Below are positions 37,930-45,318 of a DNA stretch of 64,000 bases, in pieces (within the stretch, counting starts at the first letter, position 1; every line of letters begins with the position of its first letter). A model generated the notes under the pieces. That model was not told the DNA's origin. It saw only the letters and a program-made list of their open reading frames with translations, and ran no database searches. Source of the stretch: an uncultured Lachnospiraceae bacterium (GTDB lineage Bacteria; Bacillota; Clostridia; Lachnospirales; Lachnospiraceae). A program made the translations under genes and the position numbers. The stretch is from the NCBI GenBank assembly GCA_946405625.1, contig CAMJHQ010000012.1, positions 26,141 through 90,140 on the forward strand, in the 5' to 3' direction.

Positions 37930-38316
37930 ATGAAAAGATTGGTTTTCTGTTTAGTGGCCAATATCATCGTTGGCATTAGTGTGTTAATGGCGTTTTTGGC
38001 TCAGCTTACATCATATAATTTCATTATGAAACAGTATAAGGACGGAGGACATGAGTCTTCTTTGAGTCTGGTAATTGGAAGACAGCGTATGTATCTTATT
38101 ATTGAAGCGTTGATAATAGTTTTAATTATAGTATGTATAATATTTCTTGTTTCTCTGATAAACAGAGAAAGGAGACATGAGGAAAGTCGACCGATTGTGA
38201 TCAATCAGAATGGTACGATAAATGATTCTCAGACTACATATGTTACACCCGGATATTCAGGTGGTGCGGGTCACAGAGTAAATCCGAAGGATTTTGGAGG
38301 AAATATCAATGGATAA
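37930..38316 (+). CDS. Small two-helix membrane protein upstream of guaA, unknown function
   Basis: Start placed at 37930 ([12 protein letters not shown]...) since AAAGGGG ends 7 bases before it; an in-frame ATG at 37867 lies upstream of the terminator hairpin. 128 residues, with two membrane helices (about 3-24 and 58-80) and a hydrophilic Gly/Asn-rich tail. It overlaps guaA by 8 bases, so the two are translationally coupled. I do not recognise the family. Confidence 0.7.
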   Translation: MKRLVFCLVANIIVGISVLMAFLAQLTSYNFIMKQYKDGGHESSLSLVIGRQRMYLIIEALIIVLIIVCIIFLVSLINRERRHEESRPIVINQNGTINDSQTTYVTPGYSGGAGHRVNPKDFGGNING

Positions 38317-39889
38317 GGAATTGGTTATAGTTCTTGATTTCGGAGGACAGTATAATCAGCTGATAGCAAGAAGAGTTCGTGAATGTAACGTTTATGCAGA
38401 GGTTCATCCCTATACCATGAGCCTTGAAAAGATCAGGGAAATGAATCCTAAGGGAATCATTTTCACAGGCGGACCGAACAGTGTATATCTTGAGGATTCA
38501 CCTTCTTACAGCAAGGAAATCTTCGAACTGGGAATACCTATTCTCGGAATCTGCTATGGTTCACAGCTTATGGCTCATTTACTCGGAGGCCGTGTGGCTA
38601 CTGCACCTGTAAGCGAGTACGGAAGAACAGAGACCTATATAGATGGTGCATCCGAGGCATCCGATGAAAGAGGTGGATCACTTCTCTTCAAAGGTATCAA
38701 GAAGAAGATTACTACATGGATGAGCCACACGGACTATATAGCCGAAGTTCCGGAAGGCTTTAAGATTTCAGCACATACAAAGGATTGTCCTGCGGCTGCT
38801 ATGGAATGTCCTGAGAAGGGCTTTTATGCAACACAGTTCCATCCTGAGGTCATGCATACCGAGCAGGGTAAGGAACTTATCCATAATTTTATCTATAATG
38901 TCTGCAAATGTAAGGGCGACTGGAAGATGGATTCTTTTGTAGAGTCCACCATAGCGGCACTTCGTGAGAAAATCGGTTCGGGCCGCGTGCTTTGTGCTCT
39001 TTCGGGAGGAGTTGATTCATCTGTTGCTGCGGTTCTTCTCGCAAAGGCAGTCGGAAAACAGCTTACATGTGTATTTGTCGATCACGGTCTTCTAAGAAAG
39101 AATGAGGGCGACGAGGTCGAGGCTATATTCGGACCTAATGGAAATTATGAGCTGAACTTTATCAGAGTAAATGCACAGGAACGTTTCTACAACAAGCTTG
39201 CAGGTGTTACAGAGCCTGAAGAAAAGAGAAAGATTATCGGAGAAGAGTTCATCCGTGTATTTGAGGAAGAGGCAAAGAAGATCGGTGCCGTTGATTTCCT
39301 GGCACAGGGAACTATCTATCCTGATGTTATAGAGTCGGGACTTGGAAAGTCAGCTACGATCAAGTCTCATCACAACGTAGGCGGACTTCCTGACTATGTT
39401 GATTTTAAGGAAATTGTAGAGCCTCTCAGAATGCTCTTCAAGGATGAGGTCCGTCGTGCCGGACTTGAACTCGGAATTCCTGAGTATCTGGTATTTCGTC
39501 AGCCGTTCCCGGGACCGGGACTCGGTGTCAGGATCATCGATGAGATTACAGAAGAGAAGGTACATATCGTTCAGGATGCAGATGCTATCTTCCGTGAGGA
39601 GATGGATAAAGCACTTGCTTCAGGACGTATCAAACATCTTCCGAACCAGTACTTCGCAGCGCTGTCAAACATGCGTTCGGTCGGAGTAATGGGCGACTTC
39701 AGAACATTTGACTATGCTGTTGTGCTCCGTGCAGTCAACACAAGTGACTTCATGACAGCAGACTGTACAGACATCCCATTCGAAATACTTCAGAAGGTGA
39801 TGAACAGGATCATCAACGAGGTTAAGGGTGTAAACAGAGTAATGTACGACCTGACGAGTAAGCCGCCAGGAACAATAGAACTCCTATAA
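38309..39889 (+). CDS. guaA: GMP synthase (glutamine-hydrolysing)
   Basis: Start at 38309 ([14 protein letters not shown]) with GGAGG 8 bases upstream. 526 residues. The glutaminase domain has [15 protein letters not shown] (nucleophile Cys) and [13 protein letters not shown]; the ATP-pyrophosphatase has [14 protein letters not shown] (PP-loop) and the C-terminal dimerisation part ends PPGTIELL... It converts XMP to GMP. The mobile element is inserted just downstream of its terminator. Confidence 0.98.
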   Translation: MDKELVIVLDFGGQYNQLIARRVRECNVYAEVHPYTMSLEKIREMNPKGIIFTGGPNSVYLEDSPSYSKEIFELGIPILGICYGSQLMAHLLGGRVATAPVSEYGRTETYIDGASEASDERGGSLLFKGIKKKITTWMSHTDYIAEVPEGFKISAHTKDCPAAAMECPEKGFYATQFHPEVMHTEQGKELIHNFIYNVCKCKGDWKMDSFVESTIAALREKIGSGRVLCALSGGVDSSVAAVLLAKAVGKQLTCVFVDHGLLRKNEGDEVEAIFGPNGNYELNFIRVNAQERFYNKLAGVTEPEEKRKIIGEEFIRVFEEEAKKIGAVDFLAQGTIYPDVIESGLGKSATIKSHHNVGGLPDYVDFKEIVEPLRMLFKDEVRRAGLELGIPEYLVFRQPFPGPGLGVRIIDEITEEKVHIVQDADAIFREEMDKALASGRIKHLPNQYFAALSNMRSVGVMGDFRTFDYAVVLRAVNTSDFMTADCTDIPFEILQKVMNRIINEVKGVNRVMYDLTSKPPGTIELL

Positions 39890-39896
39890 TGTACAT

Positions 39897-39939
39897 AAGC
39901 TCAGAAATGGCTAAAATAGGCGATTTCTGAGCTTTCTTT
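39897..39939 (+). terminator. Intrinsic terminator of guaA
   Basis: AAGCTCAGAAAT (39897-39908) pairs with ATTTCTGAGCTT (39923-39934) and is followed by TCTTTA. The loop GGCTAAAATAGGCG also recurs in similar form at about 53325-53340. Confidence 0.85.
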
Positions 39940-39946
39940 ATGCCCT

Positions 39947-39970
39947 GTGACAATAAAATGACAATATAAT
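39947..39970 (+). repeat. Left attachment site (attL), 24-bp direct repeat
   Basis: Starts GTGACAATAAAATGACAATA and ends TAAT; identical to 61326-61349. It lies 7 bases after the guaA terminator. Confidence 0.85.
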
Positions 39971-39988
39971 ATGTGATTTTTTCTATTT

Positions 39989-40885
39989 CTATAATTGATT
40001 TTTTATTCTGTGATAGATATCAAGACCTGTTTTTTGACCATATTTAGAAATTATTTCTCTGTATATAACTTGTTTCCGTTTTTGGTCGTTTAAATGTTTG
40101 CATACAATGGATGCAACAGAATTATATATTCCAGCAGGATAATTTCCTTTTTTAAGTGCTTGCTGAATACTGAGGTTTAATGATTCGTTAGTAAATTCTA
40201 CAGATGTGGATTTACATCTTTCAGCATTTTTAAGGTACTTTTCTACAATTGGTTTAACAAGAATATATATTTCTGAATATAATGAATAAGTTTGACGTAG
40301 TTCATTGTGTATACCATTAAGTGGTCTAGAATCTGTGATATGTTTAATTACTATTGATGCAACCTCATTTGGAGTTTTACCGGAATAAAATTTGCTGACT
40401 TCTTGTTGAATGTCTTTATTGAGTTTTGCATTTGCATTCGTAGCTGATGCTGCTTTTTTAGTTTTACCCTGTATGTTTTTTGGCTGGTTAACAACAGGTT
40501 TCTCTTTTTTGGTAATAAATAACTTCTCTTGTTTTTTGATATCTATGTCAAATTCTCTGATCCAATATTCTATTATATTATCATAATCCTTATCTTTACT
40601 GACAATAATAAATGAGATATCTTCCGATATGTGTTTTCCAATTAAAAATCCAAGAAATGAAACAAGATGCATATCTAGAGATTGATCGCCAGATGGTACA
40701 GAGATAAGTTCATATTGACAACCCGATTTATTTAAGCCATCAACGGTTGATGTTGATAACTTATCATTTCCATTCGTATAAAAAATATATATACAATCAT
40801 TTTGGTTGAGTGATTCCGGATTATTAATCCCAGAATCATGTACATTTTCGAAATCAATTAGATAAATGGTTTTATTTTCATGCAT
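39989..40885 (-). CDS. PIN-like (NYN-type) domain protein
   Basis: 298 residues. The N-terminus YLIDFENVHDSG, then DCIYIFYTNGN, SGDQSLDMHLVSFLGFLIG and FIIVSKDKDYDNII, gives the spaced acidic residues (D, D, D, D) of a PIN-like nuclease fold. A Lys-rich linker (about 118-155) and a helical C-terminal domain with a repeated pattern (VASIVIKHI / VASIVCKHL) follow. PIN-like proteins usually cut RNA. The gene begins 3 bases after the stop of the upstream XRE gene on the same strand, so they form an operon at the left end of the element. Confidence 0.7.
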   Translation of the reverse strand: MHENKTIYLIDFENVHDSGINNPESLNQNDCIYIFYTNGNDKLSTSTVDGLNKSGCQYELISVPSGDQSLDMHLVSFLGFLIGKHISEDISFIIVSKDKDYDNIIEYWIREFDIDIKKQEKLFITKKEKPVVNQPKNIQGKTKKAASATNANAKLNKDIQQEVSKFYSGKTPNEVASIVIKHITDSRPLNGIHNELRQTYSLYSEIYILVKPIVEKYLKNAERCKSTSVEFTNESLNLSIQQALKKGNYPAGIYNSVASIVCKHLNDQKRKQVIYREIISKYGQKTGLDIYHRIKNQL

Positions 40886-40888
40886 TTT

Positions 40889-41614
40889 TTATTCCTCAGA
40901 TGTATCCCGTTCTTTATGATACTTATTATAAAATAAAATCTGTTCACGAGTTAATCCTTTAAGCGGATGCTTTTGTTTAGCCGTATTATTATCTTTAGCT
41001 GCTTTATCGGTTCCTCCTAGAGATAAGGCTCTAACTATAGTGTTATGGAGTTTTACAATAGGGTTTCTATCTGATGTTCCCTTGCCATCGAAAGGAGAAT
41101 TATCATTACTATAGGACTCTATAATACCATTCGAATCTGATAGCTTTTTATTAAATGCAGGATATGTGGATTTCCATAAAAAATAATCGCCTGAGTCGAG
41201 ATGCTCAGTTTCTTGTCTGTTTTTTATAAAAGCCCAATTTAACAAATGCATCTTGAGGCGAGTAAGACGTTTTTTATCTTCTTGTGAGCATGCTTTGGGC
41301 TCTTTTATCTTGAGTACAATTTCTTCATCAACTATTTCAGGAGTTAATCCATATAACTCCTCCATGTCAAATAGAATATGTATTGCTTCCATTTCTGAAT
41401 CAATTCCAGAATTTGAAAGTACATAGTAATTAATTAAAAGAGCATCTGCTATTTTATGTAATGTCTCTTCATCTGGTGTTCGTATACCTAGTTCATAATT
41501 TCTGATAGCAGATTCGCTCAACTCACATTTTTCAGCAAGTTGTTTCTGTGTATAGCCCTCTAATATTCTAAATTGTTTGATTCTCAAACCTATTGTGGTT
41601 TTTTCATTATTCAT
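40889..41614 (-). CDS. XRE-family repressor-like regulator
   Basis: Start at 41614 (MNNEKTTIGLRIKQ) with AAGGAGA upstream; an in-frame ATG further out at 41698 lacks a site. 241 residues. HTH: RIKQFRILEGYTQKQLAEKCELSESAIRNYELGIRTPDEETLHKIADAL. The rest is a helical effector region of unknown type. Divergent from excisionase/integrase with operator-like repeats between them, so it probably represses excision. Confidence 0.85.
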   Translation of the reverse strand: MNNEKTTIGLRIKQFRILEGYTQKQLAEKCELSESAIRNYELGIRTPDEETLHKIADALLINYYVLSNSGIDSEMEAIHILFDMEELYGLTPEIVDEEIVLKIKEPKACSQEDKKRLTRLKMHLLNWAFIKNRQETEHLDSGDYFLWKSTYPAFNKKLSDSNGIIESYSNDNSPFDGKGTSDRNPIVKLHNTIVRALSLGGTDKAAKDNNTAKQKHPLKGLTREQILFYNKYHKERDTSEE

Positions 41615-41645
41615 AATGATTCTCCTTATTGAAATGTATAAAACA

Positions 41646-41674
41646 ATAATACAACAGCTGATAACAGCACGCAA
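41646..41674 (-). promoter_or_regulatory. Predicted promoter of the XRE repressor operon
   Basis: On the - strand TTGCGT (41674-41669) and TATTAT (41651-41646) are 17 bases apart, 32 bases before the repressor ATG. It overlaps an operator half-site. Confidence 0.5.
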
Positions 41675-41750
41675 GTGAAATGTTATACTTGACAGCACAA
41701 AAACGTGCTGTTATAATGCAACGTGTAAACCGCACGAAACTGTGCTGATA
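41660..41750. promoter_or_regulatory. Operator cluster between repressor and excisionase genes
   Basis: Half-sites with CAGCAC: 41660-41670 (GATAACAGCAC), 41689-41698 (TTGACAGCAC), and inverted GTGCTGTTATA at 41705-41715 and GTGCTGATA at 41742-41750. The pair CAGCAC-N6-GTGCTG (41693-41710) sits inside the spacer of the + promoter, an arrangement typical of lambdoid-like repressor control. Confidence 0.65.
41689..41717 (+). promoter_or_regulatory. Consensus promoter for excisionase-integrase
   Basis: Perfect TTGACA (41689-41694), 17-bp spacer and perfect TATAAT (41712-41717). The spacer holds a palindromic operator, so activity should be strong but repressed. Confidence 0.85.
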
Positions 41751-41835
41751 ATGCAAAAATGAAATAATATGAAATCAATGAAAGAGGCATATATCGCAAG
41801 CGGAAGTGGATTTTATAACGAAGGGAGGTGAAAAC

Positions 41836-42030
41836 ATGGAGCAGACATATTATACAGTGGATGATGTTATGAAGATTCTTGGTATAAAGCCGTCAAAAGC
41901 ATATGGGGTTATAAGAGCATGCAATAAGGAACTTGATATGAAGGGTTATATGACTATCAAAGGGAAAGTTAGCAAAAAGTATTTTGAGGAGCGATTCTAC
42001 GGAATTTGCTCCAGTAAGGAAGGAGCATAA
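41836..42030 (+). CDS. Excisionase-like small HTH protein
   Basis: Start at 41836 with GGGAGG upstream (an in-frame ATG at 41806 has none). 64 residues: YTVDDVMKILGIKPSKAYGVIRACNKELDMKGY is a MerR/excisionase-type HTH. It precedes the integrase by 1 base and probably directs excision. Confidence 0.8.
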   Translation: MEQTYYTVDDVMKILGIKPSKAYGVIRACNKELDMKGYMTIKGKVSKKYFEERFYGICSSKEGA

Positions 42031-42031
42031 G

Positions 42032-43129
42032 ATGACAGTAATAAAAAATAATAAGACTGGAAAGTGGGAAGTCAGAACATATTACAAGAATCTGAAAGGC
42101 GAAACCAAGCAGAAGACAAAGAGAGGATTTGAGCGTAAGGCTGATGCACAGGACTGGGAGAGGGCTTTTAAGCTTAAAGATGATCAAAATATAAATATGT
42201 ATTTTAGAGATTTTATAGATTTATACGAAGCAGATGTAAAGCCCAGACTAAAGGTTAATTCCTGGAATAATAAAAGACACATTATTGAAGCTAAGATTCT
42301 TCCTTATTTTGGACATATGCGTATGAACGAGATCCGTCCATCGGATGTTATTAAATGGCAAAATGAGATGATGAAACAAACAAAAGCAAATGGTGAATAC
42401 TTTTCAAAACCGTATCTAAATGCTATTCATAATCAGTTGACGGCAATCTTTAATCATGCGGTAAATCTATATGACCTGAAGAGTAATCCAGCAAGAAAAG
42501 CGGGGCCTATGGGTTGCCCGAGGGATAGAGAAATGAAGTTTTGGACAAGAGAAGAATATCAACTGTTTTCAGATGCTATAGCTGATAAACCTATAAGTTA
42601 TTATGCTTTTGAACTTCTTTATTGGACTGGTATACGTCTTGGAGAGCTGCTGGCGTTAACAAAAGCAGATTTCAATTTTGAAGATTCAACATTAAGAATT
42701 AATAAATCGTATCAGAAAATCAATGGTGAGGATGTGATTACAGAGCCTAAAACAAAGAAGAGTATTAGAACAATTAATCTTCCTGAGTTTCTATGTGATG
42801 AGATGAAAGAATTCTTTGCTTCATTATATGGTATTGGAAAGCATGACAGATTATTTCTCATATCAAAGAGCTATCTTCATCATGAAATTGATCGTGGTGT
42901 GAAGGCATCGGGAGTTAAAAGGATAAGAGTACATGATCTAAGACATTCTCATGTGTCGCTATTAATAGATATGGGATATTCAGCGTTAGCAATTAGCCAG
43001 AGGATGGGACATGAAGCAATCGATATAACACTTCGATATGCACATTTATTCCCAACAGTCCAGTTAGAGATGGCTGAACAGTTAAATAAAGAAAAGGAGA
43101 TGATGTTAAATGTCAGAAAAGAATCTTGA
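42032..43129 (+). CDS. Tyrosine recombinase (integrase) of the element
   Basis: Start at 42032 (MTVIKNNKTGKWEVR) with AAGGAAGGAG upstream. 365 residues: N-terminal AP2-like arm-binding domain (WEVRTYYKNLKGETKQKTKRGF), core-binding SAM-like domain, and catalytic domain with R202 (GIRLGELLAL), H301 and R304 (VHDLRHSH), H327 (GHEAIDI) and nucleophile Y336 (RYAHLFP). It should recombine the 24-bp sites. The next gene starts 20 bases before its end. Confidence 0.95.
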   Translation: MTVIKNNKTGKWEVRTYYKNLKGETKQKTKRGFERKADAQDWERAFKLKDDQNINMYFRDFIDLYEADVKPRLKVNSWNNKRHIIEAKILPYFGHMRMNEIRPSDVIKWQNEMMKQTKANGEYFSKPYLNAIHNQLTAIFNHAVNLYDLKSNPARKAGPMGCPRDREMKFWTREEYQLFSDAIADKPISYYAFELLYWTGIRLGELLALTKADFNFEDSTLRINKSYQKINGEDVITEPKTKKSIRTINLPEFLCDEMKEFFASLYGIGKHDRLFLISKSYLHHEIDRGVKASGVKRIRVHDLRHSHVSLLIDMGYSALAISQRMGHEAIDITLRYAHLFPTVQLEMAEQLNKEKEMMLNVRKES

Positions 43130-43445
43130 TAATAAAAACAGATGGAGAAATGTAATAGTGGCTTTTAGAGTCTCACCGGAAGAAAGTGATGAAATCAATA
43201 AAAGATATAAGTTATGTGGTTATAGACTGAAGCAGGATTTCTTACTTGATAGTGCTTTGTATCAAAAGGTTGAAGCAAAAGGAAATCCTCTTATGCTGGT
43301 ACAGTTTAGAAAGAATTTGCAATCTATTGAGATGCAGTTAGAACGACTGACCCAAATAAGTGAAATGGATGAAGAATTATTTACACCAATACGCACTATG
43401 CTCGAAATACTTGAAGGATTTGAGAGGAGTGATGATGGTGAATAA
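43110..43445 (+). CDS. Small mobilization/RHH-like accessory protein
   Basis: 111 residues. VIVAFRVSPEESDEINKRYKLCGY resembles the ribbon-helix-helix start of MobC-type relaxosome proteins, followed by helices FRKNLQSIEMQLERLTQI. It overlaps the integrase gene end by 20 bases and precedes the RepA-like ATPase. Role in the relaxosome or in control is inferred. Confidence 0.55.
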   Translation: MSEKNLDNKNRWRNVIVAFRVSPEESDEINKRYKLCGYRLKQDFLLDSALYQKVEAKGNPLMLVQFRKNLQSIEMQLERLTQISEMDEELFTPIRTMLEILEGFERSDDGE

Positions 43446-43472
43446 ACAAAGTTTTTATATGGAGGTAATGAG

Positions 43473-44453
43473 TTGAATACTTTTTTTGAAAAACAAGATG
43501 AAGATGAATTAAATCTTATAAAGATGTCGGATGTAGAAGCTAAAGAGGTTGAATGGCTTTGGTATCCATTTATACCTTATGGAAAACTTACGATTATTCA
43601 AGGTGATCCGGGGGATGGGAAAACCACACTGGTCCTTAATATAGCTGCTTCGTTATCTCGTGGAGAAGGATTTGATGATGGCATGAAATTTACAGAACCA
43701 ATAAATGTGATATATCAGACAGCTGAGGATGGTCTTGCTGATACGGTAAAGCCGAGACTGGAGCAGGCAAGAGCAGACTGTTCAAGAGTATTGGTGATTG
43801 ATGAAACTGAAAAAGCATTGACTATGCTGGATAAAAGAGTTGAAGAAGCTTTGGATCAAACTGGTGCGAGACTTCTGATATTGGATCCAATACAGGCATA
43901 TCTAGGTGGTGGAGTGGATATGAACAGAGCTAATGAAGCAAGAGAGATGACTAAACACCTTGCAACGATAGCGGAGAAAAGAAACTGTGCAATTATTCTT
44001 ATAGGTCATATGAATAAGAATAGTGGTGGCAAGCCGGTATATCGAGGAATAGGTTCGATAGATTTTTTGGCAGCTGCCAGAAGTGCTCTGGCTGTAGGAA
44101 GGATAATAGGAAAAGATAATTACCGAGCGGTTGTACAGATAAAGAACAATCTGGCACCATTTGGTCATCCAAAAGCTTTTGAACTATCGGAAGAGGGATT
44201 TAAATGGATTGGTGATTATGAGATTTCTACAGAAGAAGTTATCGGCGGTTATGCTCTGAAGGGAAGTAAATTGGATCAGGCAAAGCAGCTTCTGAGGGAC
44301 TTATCTGAAGACAAAGATGTGGTTTCCAGTAATGAGCTAATAGAACTGGCAAAGGCTGAGGGGATATCAAAGAGGACCATGGATAATGCCAGGAAGGAAA
44401 TGGGACTTAAGTCGCAGAAGATAAATAATACCTGGTATGTGAAACTTAAATAA
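43473..44453 (+). CDS. RepA-like RecA-fold ATPase/helicase
   Basis: 326 residues from a TTG start with GGAGG 7 bases upstream. Walker A GDPGDGKTTLVLNIA (about 44-58), Walker B RLLILDPIQAYLGGG, and IILIGHMNKNSGGKP as in the hexameric RepA/AAA_25 helicase group of mobilizable plasmids. The last about 70 residues form a small winged-helix-like domain (LRDLSEDKDVVSSNELIELAKAEG). It is followed by a gene-free region with iterons, which suggests a replication function. Confidence 0.85.
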   Translation: MNTFFEKQDEDELNLIKMSDVEAKEVEWLWYPFIPYGKLTIIQGDPGDGKTTLVLNIAASLSRGEGFDDGMKFTEPINVIYQTAEDGLADTVKPRLEQARADCSRVLVIDETEKALTMLDKRVEEALDQTGARLLILDPIQAYLGGGVDMNRANEAREMTKHLATIAEKRNCAIILIGHMNKNSGGKPVYRGIGSIDFLAAARSALAVGRIIGKDNYRAVVQIKNNLAPFGHPKAFELSEEGFKWIGDYEISTEEVIGGYALKGSKLDQAKQLLRDLSEDKDVVSSNELIELAKAEGISKRTMDNARKEMGLKSQKINNTWYVKLK

Positions 44454-44456
44454 ATC

Positions 44457-44542
44457 AAGGATGCAACAATGCATGAGTCAGGTCTTTGCATTGTTCCTAT
44501 TGTTAGGATGCAAAACCTATAGACCTGCAATGTTGCGTCCTT
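44457..44542. repeat. Imperfect 17-bp inverted repeat after the RepA-like gene
   Basis: AAGGATGCAACAATGCA (44457-44473) pairs with TGCAATGTTGCGTCCTT (44526-44542), with two non-Watson-Crick positions. An inner pair GGTCT / AGACC (44481-44485, 44521-44525) extends the structure. Confidence 0.7.
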
Positions 44543-44708
44543 CATATATCTCAGGGGTATTAGGGGAGATTACATTTTTCCCCTAAACAGATATTGTAAA
44601 CGCATTGCGATTTACGTATCTGGCAAATGATGAAATCTACCTAAAGCAAGGATTAGAGCTGAAATCAGTAGAAGGATAATGAATACAAAGCTCTTACCAA
44701 TGGTGTGT

Positions 44709-44883
44709 AACAAATCCGCCAACAAATAGGTAGTTATCCAACAAAAGTGGCAACAAAATGGTGCTTTGCCAACAAAAGTGCCAACAAATATCGAAGGGGA
44801 TTTAACAAATGCTTTAATAAATTGGTGGTTATTAAACAAAAGCTTTAATAAAGGCAAAAAGCTTAAACAAATCCTTAAACAAA
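44709..44883 (+). repeat. Iteron-like array: six 31-bp units, each with two AAYAAA boxes 12 bp apart
   Basis: Boxes start at 44709/44721, 44740/44752, 44771/44783, 44804/44816, 44835/44847 and 44866/44878. Ten are AACAAA; the second boxes of units 4 and 5 are AATAAA. Unit spacing is 31, 31, 33, 31, 31, near three helical turns, so all boxes face a similar side of the DNA. It resembles binding sites of a replication initiator or relaxosome protein. Confidence 0.75.
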
Positions 44884-44891
44884 TATAAAAA

Positions 44892-44930
44892 GCTCTTACA
44901 AACGGCAGGAGTTCTTACCACTGTAAGAGC
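44892..44930. repeat. 9-bp inverted repeat directly upstream of mobC
   Basis: GCTCTTACA (44892-44900) and TGTAAGAGC (44922-44930) flank 21 bases; the mobC ribosome binding site follows. Could be part of oriT or an autoregulatory site. Confidence 0.65.
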
Positions 44931-44944
44931 AATGGAGGGAATAT

Positions 44945-45286
44945 ATGGGGAAGAACAGACAGTATAAAGAACCAAGAAAAAATCTGTCTATTAGATTATC
45001 CGCAGAAGAAAGGTCTGCTCTTGAGAAGAGTGCAGCGGATAATAACATGTGTCTTGCAGAGTATGTGAGGCAGCTGATTATGGCGGGTGGAATATTAGAT
45101 ACAAATAAGATGAAAGAACGTCGTGATCTTATAGAACAGATAGCGAGAGTTGGAAATAATATTAATCAATTGACCAGACTGGCGAATATGAACAAAAGTA
45201 TAAACGACGCGATTCTGGAAATGGTAATTACGCTTATGAAAGAGATTAAGGGACTGATGAATCAATGTCTAAAAAAATGGACTTAG
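44945..45286 (+). CDS. Relaxosome accessory protein MobC
   Basis: 113 residues. An RHH-type N-terminus (KNLSIRLSAEERSALEKSAADNN) and the MobC signature ARVGNNINQLTRLAN identify the family. It helps the relaxase open oriT DNA. GGAGGG precedes the ATG; the relaxase gene starts 32 bases later. Confidence 0.9.
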   Translation: MGKNRQYKEPRKNLSIRLSAEERSALEKSAADNNMCLAEYVRQLIMAGGILDTNKMKERRDLIEQIARVGNNINQLTRLANMNKSINDAILEMVITLMKEIKGLMNQCLKKWT

Positions 45287-45318
45287 AATATGCGAGTTGA
45301 AAAGGAGGGATGAAGAAG

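Larger units (their letters stand above)
44454..44944. other. 491-bp gene-free control region between RepA-like ATPase and mobC (candidate oriV/oriT)
   Basis: Contains, in order, a long inverted repeat (44457-44542), a short pyrimidine-rich stretch near 44570-44590 (TTTTTCCCCTAAA), the 31-bp iteron array (44709-44883) and a 9-bp inverted repeat just before mobC (44892-44930). The word GCTCTTAC also occurs at 44690-44697. It is the best candidate for the element's origin of transfer and/or replication. Confidence 0.6.

Noticed and set aside
44612..44857. Hydrophobic - strand frame in the iteron region
   Set aside because: It is produced by the AACAAA boxes read in reverse and has no ribosome binding site.
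44709..44883. CRISPR array in the repeat-rich region before mobC
   Set aside because: The repeated part is only 6 bases per box within degenerate 31-bp units; there are no identical repeats of 24-40 bp nor cas genes.
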